Assembly (NCBI GenBank): GCA_033856275.1
Contig: JAWVFJ010000006.1
Coordinates: forward strand, 1-64,000
Direction of reading: 5' to 3'
DNA from: VRUE01 sp033856275
GTDB lineage: Bacteria; Actinomycetota; Thermoleophilia; Solirubrobacterales; 70-9
Length of the DNA stretch: 64,000 bases
Position numbers and translations under genes: made by a program. The notes beneath the pieces were generated by a model. It worked only from the letters and a program-made list of their open reading frames with translations. It made no database searches and was not told where the DNA came from. Of this stretch, positions 7,289 through 15,658 are shown in pieces. Every line of letters begins with the position of its first letter. The stretch's first letter is position 1.

Positions 7289-8158
7289 ATGAAGGGAATG
7301 GATACAACCAACGTCGAGACGGTGAGCCCGCGCGGGCTCGACCTGCAGGAGCGCGTGATCGAGATCAACCGCGTCGCCAAGGTGGTCAAGGGCGGTCGGC
7401 GCTTCTCCTTCACCGCCCTCGTCGCCGTCGGCGACGAAGAGGGCGTGGTCGGGATCGGCTACGGCAAGGCCCGCGAGGTTCCCCTGGCGATCCAGAAGGG
7501 CGTCGAGAACGCCCGCAAGGACTTGATCCGCATCCCCAAATACGGCCAGACGATCACCCACAAGATCATCGGCCGCTTCGGCGCCGGGCACGTCGTGCTG
7601 CGGCCGGCCAGCCCCGGTACGGGCGTGATTGCTGGCGGCGGCGTGCGGGCGGTGCTCGAGCTCGGCGGGGTCAAGGACGTGCTGACCAAGAGCATTGGGA
7701 CTCAGAACCCGATCAACTTGGTTAAGGCGACTATGGACGGGTTGATTCGTCTTCGTCGGCCGGAGGAGGTTGCTGAGCTGCGGGGGCTGACGGTTGCCCA
7801 GGTGCTTGGGGTGCAGAAGAGCAATGGCAATGGGGCTTCGGCTGTCGAGGGTTCGAACGGGTCGGCTGCGGGTCCTGTCGCCGCAGGGGACCCACCGCCC
7901 CCTCCGGTAGCTAAAGCTTCCTCGGGGGCGGTACCCCCTACGGCGCCACCCGCAGGCGAAGCGTCCGAGACTTCGAAGGATGAGGCCGCTGCTAAACCCG
8001 CTGAGGCTCCGGCAGCTGAGCAGACTGCAACTGCGACCGCCGAGGAGCCGAAAGCTGAGGAGGCCCCGGCCGTAGAGGCAGCGCCCGCCGCTGAGGCGAA
8101 AGCCGAGGAGCCCGCAGCCGCTGAGGAGACTCCGGCTGCAGAGGGTGACAAGTCGTGA
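7289..8158 (+). CDS. rpsE: 30S ribosomal protein S5 with a C-terminal extension of about 115 residues
   Basis: Residues about 17-175 are an intact S5: LQERVIEINRVAKVVKGGRRFSF, GDEEGVVGIGYGKAREVPLAIQKG, PGTGVIAGGGVRAVLELGGVKDVLTKSIG. Residues about 176-289 are extra sequence rich in Ala, Pro and Glu. Within it VEGSNGSAAGPVA-, PPAGEASET and SKDEA match the order of VEGSEGTAAGPVA-, PPADEAEE and SKDEA in the S17 extension. The DNA under this stretch is strongly palindromic, and codons from about 7720 end in T more often than upstream. S5 is normally about 160-200 residues. It overlaps rpmD by 4 nt. Confidence 0.93.
   Translation: MKGMDTTNVETVSPRGLDLQERVIEINRVAKVVKGGRRFSFTALVAVGDEEGVVGIGYGKAREVPLAIQKGVENARKDLIRIPKYGQTITHKIIGRFGAGHVVLRPASPGTGVIAGGGVRAVLELGGVKDVLTKSIGTQNPINLVKATMDGLIRLRRPEEVAELRGLTVAQVLGVQKSNGNGASAVEGSNGSAAGPVAAGDPPPPPVAKASSGAVPPTAPPAGEASETSKDEAAAKPAEAPAAEQTATATAEEPKAEEAPAVEAAPAAEAKAEEPAAAEETPAAEGDKS
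7866..7955. repeat. palindromic element inside rpsE
   Basis: The left arm (7866-7902) and right arm (7924-7955) pair as an imperfect long stem. CTGCGGGT pairs with ACCCGCAG at the outside and ACCGCCCCC with GGGGGCGGT at the inside, around a 21-nt centre. The centre contains CGGTAGCTAAAGC, close to CGGAGCTAAGC in the intergenic elements. The element is translated in frame as a Pro/Ala-rich segment. Confidence 0.65.
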
Positions 8159-8331
8159 GTGCGGTGAAGATCAAGCAGGTTCGATCTGCCAACGGCTGCA
8201 ATCCCGCTCAGAAAGCGACGCTTAGCGCGCTTGGGTTGGGGCGGATTGGGAAGGCTGTCGAGCGGAAAGACTCGCCGCAGCTGCAGGGGCAGATTCGGAC
8301 TGTCACGCACCTGGTCGAGGTGGATGGCTGA
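8155..8331 (+). CDS. rpmD: 50S ribosomal protein L30
   Basis: This 58-codon reading frame starts with GTG inside a GTGA overlap with the rpsE stop. The translation, beginning MSAVKIKQVRSANGCNPAQK, has the L30 pattern of beta strand, helix (QKATLSALGLGRIGKAVE) and a second helix and strand ending QGQIRTVTHLVEV. Its place between S5 and L15 is the standard one. It ends one base into the rplO start. Length is normal for a bacterial L30. Confidence 0.93.
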   Translation: MSAVKIKQVRSANGCNPAQKATLSALGLGRIGKAVERKDSPQLQGQIRTVTHLVEVDG

Positions 8332-8828
8332 TGGCTGACAAAGAGCGCTCGGAAGAGATCGGGCTGCACAACCTGAGGCCGAAGCCCGGGTCGCGCAAGG
8401 CGCGCAAGCGGTTGGGGCGCGGCGAGGGTTCGGGGCTGGGCAAGACCTCCGGTCGCGGCCACAAGGGTGCCGGCTCACGTTCGGGCTCCAAACGGAAGCC
8501 CGGTTACGAAGGCGGGCAAAACCCGATTCATATGCGGATGCGAAAGCTGCGCGGGCCGCACATGAAGAAGTCGATGCCGTTCGAGAACTTCAGGACCAAG
8601 TCGCAGCCGGTCAATCTCGCCGACCTCGAGGAGCGCTTCGATGCCGATGCCGAGGTGACGCCCGAGACGCTCAAGGAAAAAGGGCTCGCCAAGCGCTCCG
8701 ACCCGGTGAAGATCCTCGCCCGCGGGGAAATCTCGAAGAAGCTGACGGTCAAGGCACACGCCTTCAGCGCGGCCGCCAAGGAGAAGATAGAAGCGGCTGG
8801 CGGTTCCTGCCACACTCTGGAGCCCTAA
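8331..8828 (+). CDS. rplO: 50S ribosomal protein L15
   Basis: The 165 residues include the glycine-rich GRGEGSGLGKTSGRGHKGAGSRSG region and YEGGQNPIHMRMRKLRGP, typical of L15, then a C-terminal KAHAFSAAAKEKIEAAGG domain. It assembles late into the 50S. The ATG overlaps the rpmD stop by one base, and the stop overlaps the secY start by one base. Confidence 0.96.
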   Translation: MADKERSEEIGLHNLRPKPGSRKARKRLGRGEGSGLGKTSGRGHKGAGSRSGSKRKPGYEGGQNPIHMRMRKLRGPHMKKSMPFENFRTKSQPVNLADLEERFDADAEVTPETLKEKGLAKRSDPVKILARGEISKKLTVKAHAFSAAAKEKIEAAGGSCHTLEP

Positions 8829-10099
8829 TGCTCCGGACTATTGCGAACGCCTTCAGCGTCGCCGACATTCGCAAGAAGCTCGCCTTCACCGCGGCGATGC
8901 TGCTGCTGTACCGACTCGGCGCCTATATCCCGGCGCCAGGCGTCGATCTCAACGCGGTCAAGGAACTGCAGAACAACTTCGCCGGCGGTGGCATCCTCAA
9001 CTTCCTCAACACCTTCTCGGGCGGCAGTCTCTCGCGGCTTTCGCTCTTCGCGCTGGGAATCATGCCCTACATCACCGCGTCGATCATCCTGCAGCTGCTC
9101 ACCGTCGTAGTGCCGGCACTGGAGAAGCTGCAGAAAGAAGGTGAGGTCGGCCAGCAGAAGATCACCCAGTACACGCGCTACCTCACCGTTGGCCTGGCCT
9201 TCGCGCAGTCCTTCGGCTACGTCTTCCTCTTCCGATCCTTCGGTCAGCAGGGTGGCAACAACTTCCTCGGCAATCTCGGTGGCGCCAAGGTGCTGCTGAT
9301 CGTGATCTCGCTGACGGCCGGCTGCACGCTGTTGATGTGGTTCGGCGAGCTGATCACCCAGCGCGGCATCGGCAACGGCATCTCGCTGATGATCTTTGCC
9401 TCGATTGTCTCCAGTCTTCCAAACGGGCTGCAGTCCTGGTGGGAAAATCCCGACCAGGTCTTCGTCGTGATGATGCCCTTCATCGCCCTCGCCGTGATCG
9501 TCGCGATCGTCTTCGTCCAGGAGGGGCAGCGGCGCATCCCGGTCCAGTACGCCAAACGCGTCGTGGGGCGGAAAATGACCTCGGGTGGTTCGACCTACCT
9601 GCCCCTGCGGGTCAACATGGCCGGCGTCATCCCAGTCATCTTCGCCGCCTCGATCATGGCCTTCCCGCCGACGATCGGGCAGCTGCTCAACACGCCCACT
9701 GCGCTCGACTTCGCCGCCTTCTTCAGTCCCAGCAGCTGGGCCTACGTGGCCGGCGAGGTCTTCTTCATCGTCATCTTCACCTACTTCTACACCGCCGTCA
9801 CCTTCAATCCGGTCGACCAGGCCGACAACCTGAAGAAGTACGGCGGCTTCATCCCGGGCGTGCGCCCGGGACGGCCGACGGCCGAGTACCTCGATCGCAT
9901 CCTCTCGCGCCTCACCTTTCCCGGCGCCCTCTACCTTGGCGCCGTGGCGGCACTGCCAACGATCCTGCTCAGCCAGACGTCGGCCAACTTCGCCTTCGGC
10001 GGTACCTCGATCCTGATCGTCATCGGGGTCGCGCTGGAAACTGTGAAGCAGCTCGAGGCGCAGCTGATGATGCGTAACTACGAGGGCTTCCTCAAATAG
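8828..10099 (+). CDS. secY: Sec translocon channel protein SecY
   Basis: The 423 residues form about ten membrane helices. Recognisable SecY blocks are the N-terminal FSVADIRKKLAFTAAMLLLYRLGAYIPAPGV, the ALGIMPYITASIILQLL segment, EGQRRIPVQYAKR in the cytosolic loop, and GFIPGVRPGRPTAEYLDRIL before the last helices. It forms the protein-conducting channel of the plasma membrane. Position after rplO is standard. The next gene, adk, starts 10 bp later. Confidence 0.97.
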   Translation: MLRTIANAFSVADIRKKLAFTAAMLLLYRLGAYIPAPGVDLNAVKELQNNFAGGGILNFLNTFSGGSLSRLSLFALGIMPYITASIILQLLTVVVPALEKLQKEGEVGQQKITQYTRYLTVGLAFAQSFGYVFLFRSFGQQGGNNFLGNLGGAKVLLIVISLTAGCTLLMWFGELITQRGIGNGISLMIFASIVSSLPNGLQSWWENPDQVFVVMMPFIALAVIVAIVFVQEGQRRIPVQYAKRVVGRKMTSGGSTYLPLRVNMAGVIPVIFAASIMAFPPTIGQLLNTPTALDFAAFFSPSSWAYVAGEVFFIVIFTYFYTAVTFNPVDQADNLKKYGGFIPGVRPGRPTAEYLDRILSRLTFPGALYLGAVAALPTILLSQTSANFAFGGTSILIVIGVALETVKQLEAQLMMRNYEGFLK

Positions 10100-10109
10100 G
10101 CTGCGGCCG

Positions 10110-10790
10110 ATGTCGGAGCTGAACCTAGTCCTGCTCGGCCCGCCCGGGTCGGGGAAGGGGACGCAGGGCGAGCGGCTACAGGACGACCTGGAGCTGCCCT
10201 ACTACGCGACTGGCGACATCCTGCGTGCCGCGGTGCGCGAAGGGACCGAGCTGGGTCGGGCTGCCAAGGACTACATGGACCGTGGCGACCTCGTCCCGGA
10301 TGACGTGATCGTTGGCATGATCGGTGAGCGGATCGATTCCAGCGAGGCCGCTGACGGCTTCATCCTCGATGGTTTTCCACGTACCGCGGCACAGGCTGAG
10401 GCGCTGGCGGCAAAACTGGGGGAACTGGGCCGGGAACTGACGGCGGTGCTGCTGATCGACGTCAGCGACGAGGAGGTCGTGCGCCGGCTTGGCGGGCGCC
10501 GCACCTGCGTCGAGAACGGTCATGTCTTCCACGTCGAGTTCAACCCGCCCAGGCAGGAGGGGGTCTGTGACGTCGACGGCAGCGAACTGATCGTCCGTGA
10601 CGACGACAAGCCAGAGGTGATTCGCCACCGCCTCGAGCAATACCACGAGAAGACGGCGCCGCTGGTCGAGCATTACGACAGCCAGAGCCTGCTGCGGCGG
10701 ATCGACGGTGCGATGCCGCCAGATGCCGTTACCGACGAGATCCAGCGCACCCTGGCGACGCTTCGCCTCGAGGCCGACGAGGCCATTTAG
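10110..10790 (+). CDS. adk: adenylate kinase
   Basis: The 226 residues start with the P-loop GPPGSGKGT (residues about 10-18), followed by YYATGDILRAAVREGTELG in the AMP-binding region and DGFPRT. The LID region (GGRRTCVENGHVFHV onward) is of the long type and contains two Cys and two His. The enzyme interconverts ATP, AMP and ADP. It follows secY by 10 bp, as in many bacteria, and precedes map. Confidence 0.96.
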   Translation: MSELNLVLLGPPGSGKGTQGERLQDDLELPYYATGDILRAAVREGTELGRAAKDYMDRGDLVPDDVIVGMIGERIDSSEAADGFILDGFPRTAAQAEALAAKLGELGRELTAVLLIDVSDEEVVRRLGGRRTCVENGHVFHVEFNPPRQEGVCDVDGSELIVRDDDKPEVIRHRLEQYHEKTAPLVEHYDSQSLLRRIDGAMPPDAVTDEIQRTLATLRLEADEAI

Positions 10791-10831
10791 CGCGTGCCAG
10801 CATCATCAGGCAGGGCACTAGCGTGTACAGG

Positions 10832-11590
10832 ATGATCATCCCCAAGACCCCCGAGCAGGTCGACAAGATGGCGGCTGCCGGCGAGATCCTCGTCCGCTGC
10901 CTGCAGATGCTCGCCGCCAAGGCCCGCCCTGGTGTCACAACCAAGGAGCTGGACCTGGTGGCGGAGAAGCTGATCCGCTCACAGGGGGCCGAGCCCGCCT
11001 TCAAGGGCTACCGGGGATTCCCAGCATCGATCTGCGCTTCGCCCAACTCGATGGTCGTGCACGGCATCCCGGGGCACTACGAGTGCAAGCGCGGCGACGT
11101 GCTCTCCCTCGACGTCGGCGTGATCAAGGATGGTTGGGTAGCCGATGCGGCGATGACCCTGCCGATCGGACCGGTCGAGCCGGAGGCCCGCAAGCTCCTC
11201 GACGTGACCAAGGCAGCGCTTTTCGCCGGGGTCGAGCAGATGCAGCCGGGCAACAAACTCGGTGACGTCTCAGCGGCCATCCAACGGGCGGTCGAGATCG
11301 AAGGGCTGTCGATCATCCGCACCCTTGTCGGCCATGGGATTGGCCGCGAGATGCACGAGGATCCGCAGGTTCCCAACTTCGGCACGCCGGGCAAGGGCCC
11401 TGTCCTCGAGGAGGGCACGGTGCTGGCGATCGAGCCGATGGTGAACGCCGGTGGCGCGCTGGTGCGGATGGGAGACGACGGCTGGGCCGTCTACTCCCAA
11501 GACGGCTCGCTCGCGGCCCACTTCGAGTTCACCGTCGCGGTGACCGCCGACGGCCCGAGAATTCTCACTCCCTGGCAGGAAGAGGACTAG
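10832..11590 (+). CDS. map: methionine aminopeptidase, type I
   Basis: The 252 residues hold the two-metal pita-bread fold: SLDVGVIKDGWVADAAMT (two Asp ligands), GHGIGREMHEDP (His ligand), and IEPMVNAGG and FEFTVAVT (Glu ligands). It removes the initiator Met. A GTG nine bases upstream is possible, but the ATG at 10832 gives the usual short N-terminus MIIPKTPEQ. infA, which normally follows map in actinobacterial operons, is absent; a palindromic repeat lies in the 272-bp gap before rpmJ. Confidence 0.95.
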   Translation: MIIPKTPEQVDKMAAAGEILVRCLQMLAAKARPGVTTKELDLVAEKLIRSQGAEPAFKGYRGFPASICASPNSMVVHGIPGHYECKRGDVLSLDVGVIKDGWVADAAMTLPIGPVEPEARKLLDVTKAALFAGVEQMQPGNKLGDVSAAIQRAVEIEGLSIIRTLVGHGIGREMHEDPQVPNFGTPGKGPVLEEGTVLAIEPMVNAGGALVRMGDDGWAVYSQDGSLAAHFEFTVAVTADGPRILTPWQEED

Positions 11591-11609
11591 CGCGCCCGCT
11601 CGGCGGTGT

Positions 11610-11689
11610 GGAGGTGTCGATGTGCCCCTGGCGGGAATTGATGTCGCACGCGCTTCGCGCTTAGCGACCGCAGAGACACATCGGCCTCC
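11610..11689. repeat. short copy of the nested palindromic repeat family
   Basis: The core at 11635-11665 contains GAATTGATGTCGCACGCGC, followed by TTCGCGCTTAGC. It is nearly identical to the cores of the two 150-bp elements at 21481-21853. Flanking arms GGAGG..CGATGTG (11610-11624) and CACATCGGCCTCC (11677-11689) are complementary apart from two extra bases. It occupies the map-rpmJ gap. The rest of that gap holds a small GCCCA/TGGGC hairpin and no gene that I can see. Confidence 0.75.
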
Positions 11690-11862
11690 CCCGGCTCAAG
11701 CGGCTTGGGGAAGCTTGTGCCGAGACCACCCGTGCCAGTCAGCCTTCTCCCAAAGCGCCCCCCTGCTATCTTTCCCGGTCGGCCCATTTGGGCTGGTGTT
11801 TATGCCTGCCGCCCAACTCCTGGGGCGTGCGGGAGTCCTGTGTTCGATACGAGACCGGAGCA

Positions 11863-11976
11863 ATGAAGGTTCGAGCTTCCGTAAAGCCGATGTGCGAAAA
11901 GTGCAAGATCATCCGCCGCAACGGCGCGGTCTTGGTGATCTGCCAAAACCCCCGGCACAAGCAGCGCCAGGGCTAG
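11863..11976 (+). CDS. rpmJ: 50S ribosomal protein L36
   Basis: This 37-residue protein, beginning MKVRASVKPMCEKCKIIRRN, has the zinc-binding pattern of L36 (C11, C14, C27, H32). GGAG lies 2 nt upstream of the ATG. It opens the promoter-distal S13-S11-S4-RpoA-L17 group. Length is standard for the zinc-containing form. Confidence 0.95.
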   Translation: MKVRASVKPMCEKCKIIRRNGAVLVICQNPRHKQRQG

Positions 11977-11988
11977 GGCAAGGATCGC

Positions 11989-12372
<384 letters not shown>

Positions 12373-12381
12373 GTACGACAC

Positions 12382-12783
12382 ATGGCCGCCGCTAAAAAAC
12401 CCGCCAAAGGGCGCTCCCGCCGCCGCGTCAAGAAGAACGTCACCTACGGGCAGGCGCACATCAAGACTTCCTTTAACAACACCATCGTCACCCTGACCGA
12501 CACCGAGGGCAACGTGATTGCCTGGGAGTCGGCCGGCTCGGCGGGGTTCAAAGGCTCGCGCAAGTCGACCCCGTTCGCCGCCCAGGTAACGGCGGACGCC
12601 GCCGCCAAGAAAGGGATGGAGCATGGCCTCGAGAAGGTCGAGGTCTTCGCCAAGGGGGCTGGTTCGGGTCGCGAGACCGCGATTCGCTCCCTGCAGGCGG
12701 CTGGCCTCGACGTCACCACCGTCAAGGATGTTTCCCCACAAGCCCACAATGGCTGCCGCCCGAAGAAGCGGAGGCGCGTCTAG
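12382..12783 (+). CDS. rpsK: 30S ribosomal protein S11
   Basis: The 133 residues carry the S11 core: GQAHIKTSFNNTIVTLTD, then GNVIAWESAGSAGFKGSRKSTPFAAQ, and the C-terminal DVSPQAHNGCRPKKRRRV. The first 20 residues are a basic tail. It lies in the 30S platform near the E site. Its stop abuts the rpsD start codon. Confidence 0.97.
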   Translation: MAAAKKPAKGRSRRRVKKNVTYGQAHIKTSFNNTIVTLTDTEGNVIAWESAGSAGFKGSRKSTPFAAQVTADAAAKKGMEHGLEKVEVFAKGAGSGRETAIRSLQAAGLDVTTVKDVSPQAHNGCRPKKRRRV

Positions 12784-13404
12784 ATGGCTCGCGACACCGG
12801 ACCGCAGTGCAAGCAGTGCCGTCGTGAGGGCCAGAAGCTCTTTCTCAAGGGCGAGCGCTGCTTCACCGACAAGTGTGGGGTTGAGCGCCGCTCCTACCCG
12901 CCCGGGGAGCACGGCCGCGGCCGCATGCGCCAGTCCGAGTACCGGGTGCAGTTGCGCGAGAAGCAGAAGACGCGCCGCTACTACCAGGTGCTCGAGAAAC
13001 AGTTCCGCGCCTACTACGACAGGGCTTCGCGCCAGGATGGCGTCACCGGCGAGAACCTGCTGCGCCTGCTCGAGTCGCGCTTTGACAACGTGCTTGTACG
13101 CCTCGGCTTCGCCGCCTCGCGGCGCCAGGCCCGCCAGCTGATCCGGCACGGCCACTGGCTGATCAACGGCCGCCGGGTAGACATTCCCTCCTACCAAGTA
13201 CGTCCCGAGGACGTGATCTCGATCAAGTCGAACTCGTCCGCGGGCGACACGATTCGCAAGGCAACGGAGCTCGTCTCCACCGTGCCAGCCTGGTTGCAGG
13301 CCGACCACGACTCCCTCACGGCCAAGGTCCTGCGCTACCCAGAGCGCGCGGAGATCTCGGCGCCGGTGCAGGAGCAGCTGATCGTTGAGCTGTACTCCAA
13401 GTAA
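12784..13404 (+). CDS. rpsD: 30S ribosomal protein S4 (zinc-binding form)
   Basis: The 206 residues contain four Cys in the N-terminus (CKQC at 9-12, C26, C31), the zinc form of S4. The body has RQKQKTRRYY-like sequence and an S4 RNA-binding domain (LESRFDNVLVRLGFAASRRQARQLIRHGHWLINGRRV). It nucleates 30S assembly. The ATG follows the rpsK stop directly. Confidence 0.97.
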   Translation: MARDTGPQCKQCRREGQKLFLKGERCFTDKCGVERRSYPPGEHGRGRMRQSEYRVQLREKQKTRRYYQVLEKQFRAYYDRASRQDGVTGENLLRLLESRFDNVLVRLGFAASRRQARQLIRHGHWLINGRRVDIPSYQVRPEDVISIKSNSSAGDTIRKATELVSTVPAWLQADHDSLTAKVLRYPERAEISAPVQEQLIVELYSK

Positions 13405-13443
13405 CCGGACCCACGTTTCTGAACACGCATACGCAAGGAACAC

Positions 13444-14424
13444 ATGACCACTGATTTCCAGGTCCCTCGCATCACCTCTGAGAAGGTGGATGACCGCCGC
13501 GGCACTTTCACCATCGAGCCCCTCGACAAGGGCTTCGGCTACACCTTCGGCAACAGCCTCCGCCGCGTGCTGCTCTCCTCATTGGGCGGCGCCGCCGTTA
13601 CCAGCGTCCGCATCGAGGGCGTTGCGCACGAGTTCTCCACCGTGCCTGGCGTCAAGGAGGACGTCACCGACGTCGTCCTCAACCTCAAGGATCTTGTCGT
13701 CCGCATGCACACGGACGCCGATGAGGTGGAGGCACCGCTGGTCGCGACCGGCCCGGGCGAGGTCAAGGCGAAGGACATCGATCTTCCCTCCGGCGTCGAG
13801 ATTCTCAATCCCGATGCGCCGATCGCGACGCTCGAGAAGAAAACAAAGCTCGAGATCTACCTGACAATCGGCCGTGGCCGCGGCTACTCGCCGGCTGAGG
13901 AGAACAAGTCCGACGAGCAGCCGATTGGTGTGATCCCGATCGACTCGATCTTCTCGCCGATCCGCCGTGCTTCCTATTCGGTGGCGACGGCGCGTGTCGG
14001 CCAGCGCACCGACTTCGACAAACTGACCCTCGACCTCGAGACCGACGGCTCAATCGAGCCGGGCGCGGCGTTGCGGGAGGCATCCGAGATCCTGATCAAG
14101 AGTCTGGCGATCTTCACCGACGCCGATCGGGTCGAGGAGTTGACCGCGCGCGAACCGGTTCCGAGCCACATTACCGACGTGCTGCCCGGGCCCGCTGGCG
14201 ACGGCATCGCCAGCAGCAATGGCCTCGATGAGATTTTGATCGAGGAGTTGGAGCTGGGCGTTCGCTCTTACAACTGCCTGAAGCGGGCGGGGGTGCAGAC
14301 GGTCGGTGACCTGGTGCGCAAGACGCGCTCGGAGCTGAACGCGATCCCCAACTTCGGCCAGAAGTCGATCGAGGAAGTGATCGAGACCCTGCACGCACGC
14401 GGCCTCGATCTTCAGGGAGACTGA
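13444..14424 (+). CDS. rpoA: RNA polymerase alpha subunit
   Basis: The 326 residues have the alpha-NTD (FTIEPLDKGFGYTFGNSLRRVLLSSLGGAAVTSVRIEG, YSVATARVGQRTDFDKL) and an alpha-CTD (LIEELELGVRSYNCLKRAGVQTVGDLV, NFGQKSIEEV). The NTD dimerises to start polymerase assembly, and the CTD binds UP elements and activators. It sits in the usual place between S4 and L17. Confidence 0.98.
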   Translation: MTTDFQVPRITSEKVDDRRGTFTIEPLDKGFGYTFGNSLRRVLLSSLGGAAVTSVRIEGVAHEFSTVPGVKEDVTDVVLNLKDLVVRMHTDADEVEAPLVATGPGEVKAKDIDLPSGVEILNPDAPIATLEKKTKLEIYLTIGRGRGYSPAEENKSDEQPIGVIPIDSIFSPIRRASYSVATARVGQRTDFDKLTLDLETDGSIEPGAALREASEILIKSLAIFTDADRVEELTAREPVPSHITDVLPGPAGDGIASSNGLDEILIEELELGVRSYNCLKRAGVQTVGDLVRKTRSELNAIPNFGQKSIEEVIETLHARGLDLQGD

Positions 14425-14443
14425 GCGGGGAGCTGAGCAGGCG

Positions 14444-14797
14444 ATGCGCCACCGCAAGAAGCGAAACAAGCTGAGCCGCGACGCGGCGCATCGGGAGTCC
14501 CTGCTCTCCAACCTCTGCAAGCAGCTGATCGACCACGAGCGGATCAAGACCAGCCAGGCCAAGGCCAAGGCTGTCAAGCCGGAGGTCGAGCAGCTCATTA
14601 CCCTCGCCAAGCGGGGGGACCTGCACGCGCGGAGGCAGGCGCTGGCGACCCTGCACAACGACAAGTTCATCGTGCACAAGCTGTTTGAGGAGGTCGCGCC
14701 GCGCTACGTGGAGCGGCCTGGTGGGTACACGCGGATCGTCAAGCTCGGGCCGCGGAAGTCTGATTCGACGGAAATGGTTTACCTCGAGTTGGTTTAG
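14444..14797 (+). CDS. rplQ: 50S ribosomal protein L17
   Basis: The 117 residues begin MRHRKKRNKLSRDAAHRESLLSNL and contain the L17 signature region RIKTSQAKAKAVKPEVEQLITLAKRGD and RPGGYTRIVKLGPRKSD. It lies at the exit side of the large subunit. It is the last plus-strand gene of the cluster and ends just before a large nested palindrome that should stop transcription. Confidence 0.97.
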   Translation: MRHRKKRNKLSRDAAHRESLLSNLCKQLIDHERIKTSQAKAKAVKPEVEQLITLAKRGDLHARRQALATLHNDKFIVHKLFEEVAPRYVERPGGYTRIVKLGPRKSDSTEMVYLELV

Positions 14798-14802
14798 GGC
14801 TC

Positions 14803-14895
14803 GGGAGGGGCGATTCCCTCTCGCCCGTCCAAGTGCCGCGCTAATTAGCGCGGCACTTTGAGTATCCGCCCGTGCGAGAGGGAATCGCCCCTCCC
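14803..14895. terminator. large nested palindrome between rplQ and truA, probable bidirectional terminator
   Basis: The outer arms (14803-14824 and 14874-14895) are perfect 22-bp complements. Inside lies an uninterrupted 28-bp palindrome (14831-14858), made of AAGTGCCGCGCTAA and its reverse complement. The element sits between convergent genes, so a terminator role is likely. Its plan of long unique outer arms and an inner GC palindrome resembles the repeat family at 21.5-21.9 kb. Confidence 0.75.
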
Positions 14896-14917
14896 CAACC
14901 GAATCGGCTCTCGATGG

Positions 14918-15658
14918 CTAGCTTGGGTCGTACGAGACGGACTCTAGGTACAGGCCGTGCGGTGGGGCCGTTTCGCCTGCTTCGGGTCGGGGCGCTCCGC
15001 GTAGTAGCTGCTTGAAGCTGTCCAGGGTTCGGCGGCCGGAAGCAACTTCGAGCATGGTGCCTACGAGGATGCGAACCATGTTGCGCATGAAGGCATCGGC
15101 GGTTATGTGGAAGGTGGTGATGTCGCCGTCCCGAGACCAGGCGGCTTTGAGGATCTTGCGGTTGAAGTGGACGTGGTCGGTTTGGGTGGGGGTGAAGGCC
15201 GTGAAGTCGTGCGTCCCTACGAGAGTCGCGGCACAGGCCTCCAGCGCTTCGTGATCCATGTTGTAGGGCCACCAGAGTGCTCGGCCCTGCTCGAAGGGAC
15301 TGGATGCCCGGCGAACCAGGATGCGGTAGCGGTAGGTACGGGAGAGGGCGTCTCCGCGGGCGTCGAAGCCGTCCTTGGTCGGGGTTGCCGCTGTCACTGC
15401 CAAGTCGCGTGGGCCGAGGCCATTGAGCCTTTGCACCAGGTTTGCTGGCATCTCGGCATTGGCAACGAAGCTCGCCACTTGACCCTCTGCATGAACTCCG
15501 GTGTCGGTGCGGCCCGCGACGGTCAGCTCGACCGGCTTGCGCAGGACGGTGGCCAGTGCCGACTCGAGCTCACCCTGCACCGTCCGCTGTCCTGGCTGCC
15601 TTGCCCAGCCGCGGAAGCCTGTGCCGTCGTATTCGATGTCCAAGCGGACGGTCGTCAC
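14918..15658 (-). CDS. truA: tRNA pseudouridine(38-40) synthase TruA
   Basis: The 246 residues begin TTVRLDIEYDGTGFRGWARQPG and contain AGRTDTGVHAEGQV with the catalytic Asp, then FMRNMVRILVGTMLEVASGR. The enzyme isomerises uridines in the tRNA anticodon arm. It is the last gene of a minus-strand group surE-ligA-truA in which each gene overlaps the next by 4 nt. It converges with rplQ. Confidence 0.95.
   Translation of the reverse strand: MTTVRLDIEYDGTGFRGWARQPGQRTVQGELESALATVLRKPVELTVAGRTDTGVHAEGQVASFVANAEMPANLVQRLNGLGPRDLAVTAATPTKDGFDARGDALSRTYRYRILVRRASSPFEQGRALWWPYNMDHEALEACAATLVGTHDFTAFTPTQTDHVHFNRKILKAAWSRDGDITTFHITADAFMRNMVRILVGTMLEVASGRRTLDSFKQLLRGAPRPEAGETAPPHGLYLESVSYDPS

Noticed and set aside
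11591..11862. Possible infA in the map-rpmJ gap
   Set aside because: All frames were read; none gives the S1-like IF-1 fold, and the gap is mostly repeat.
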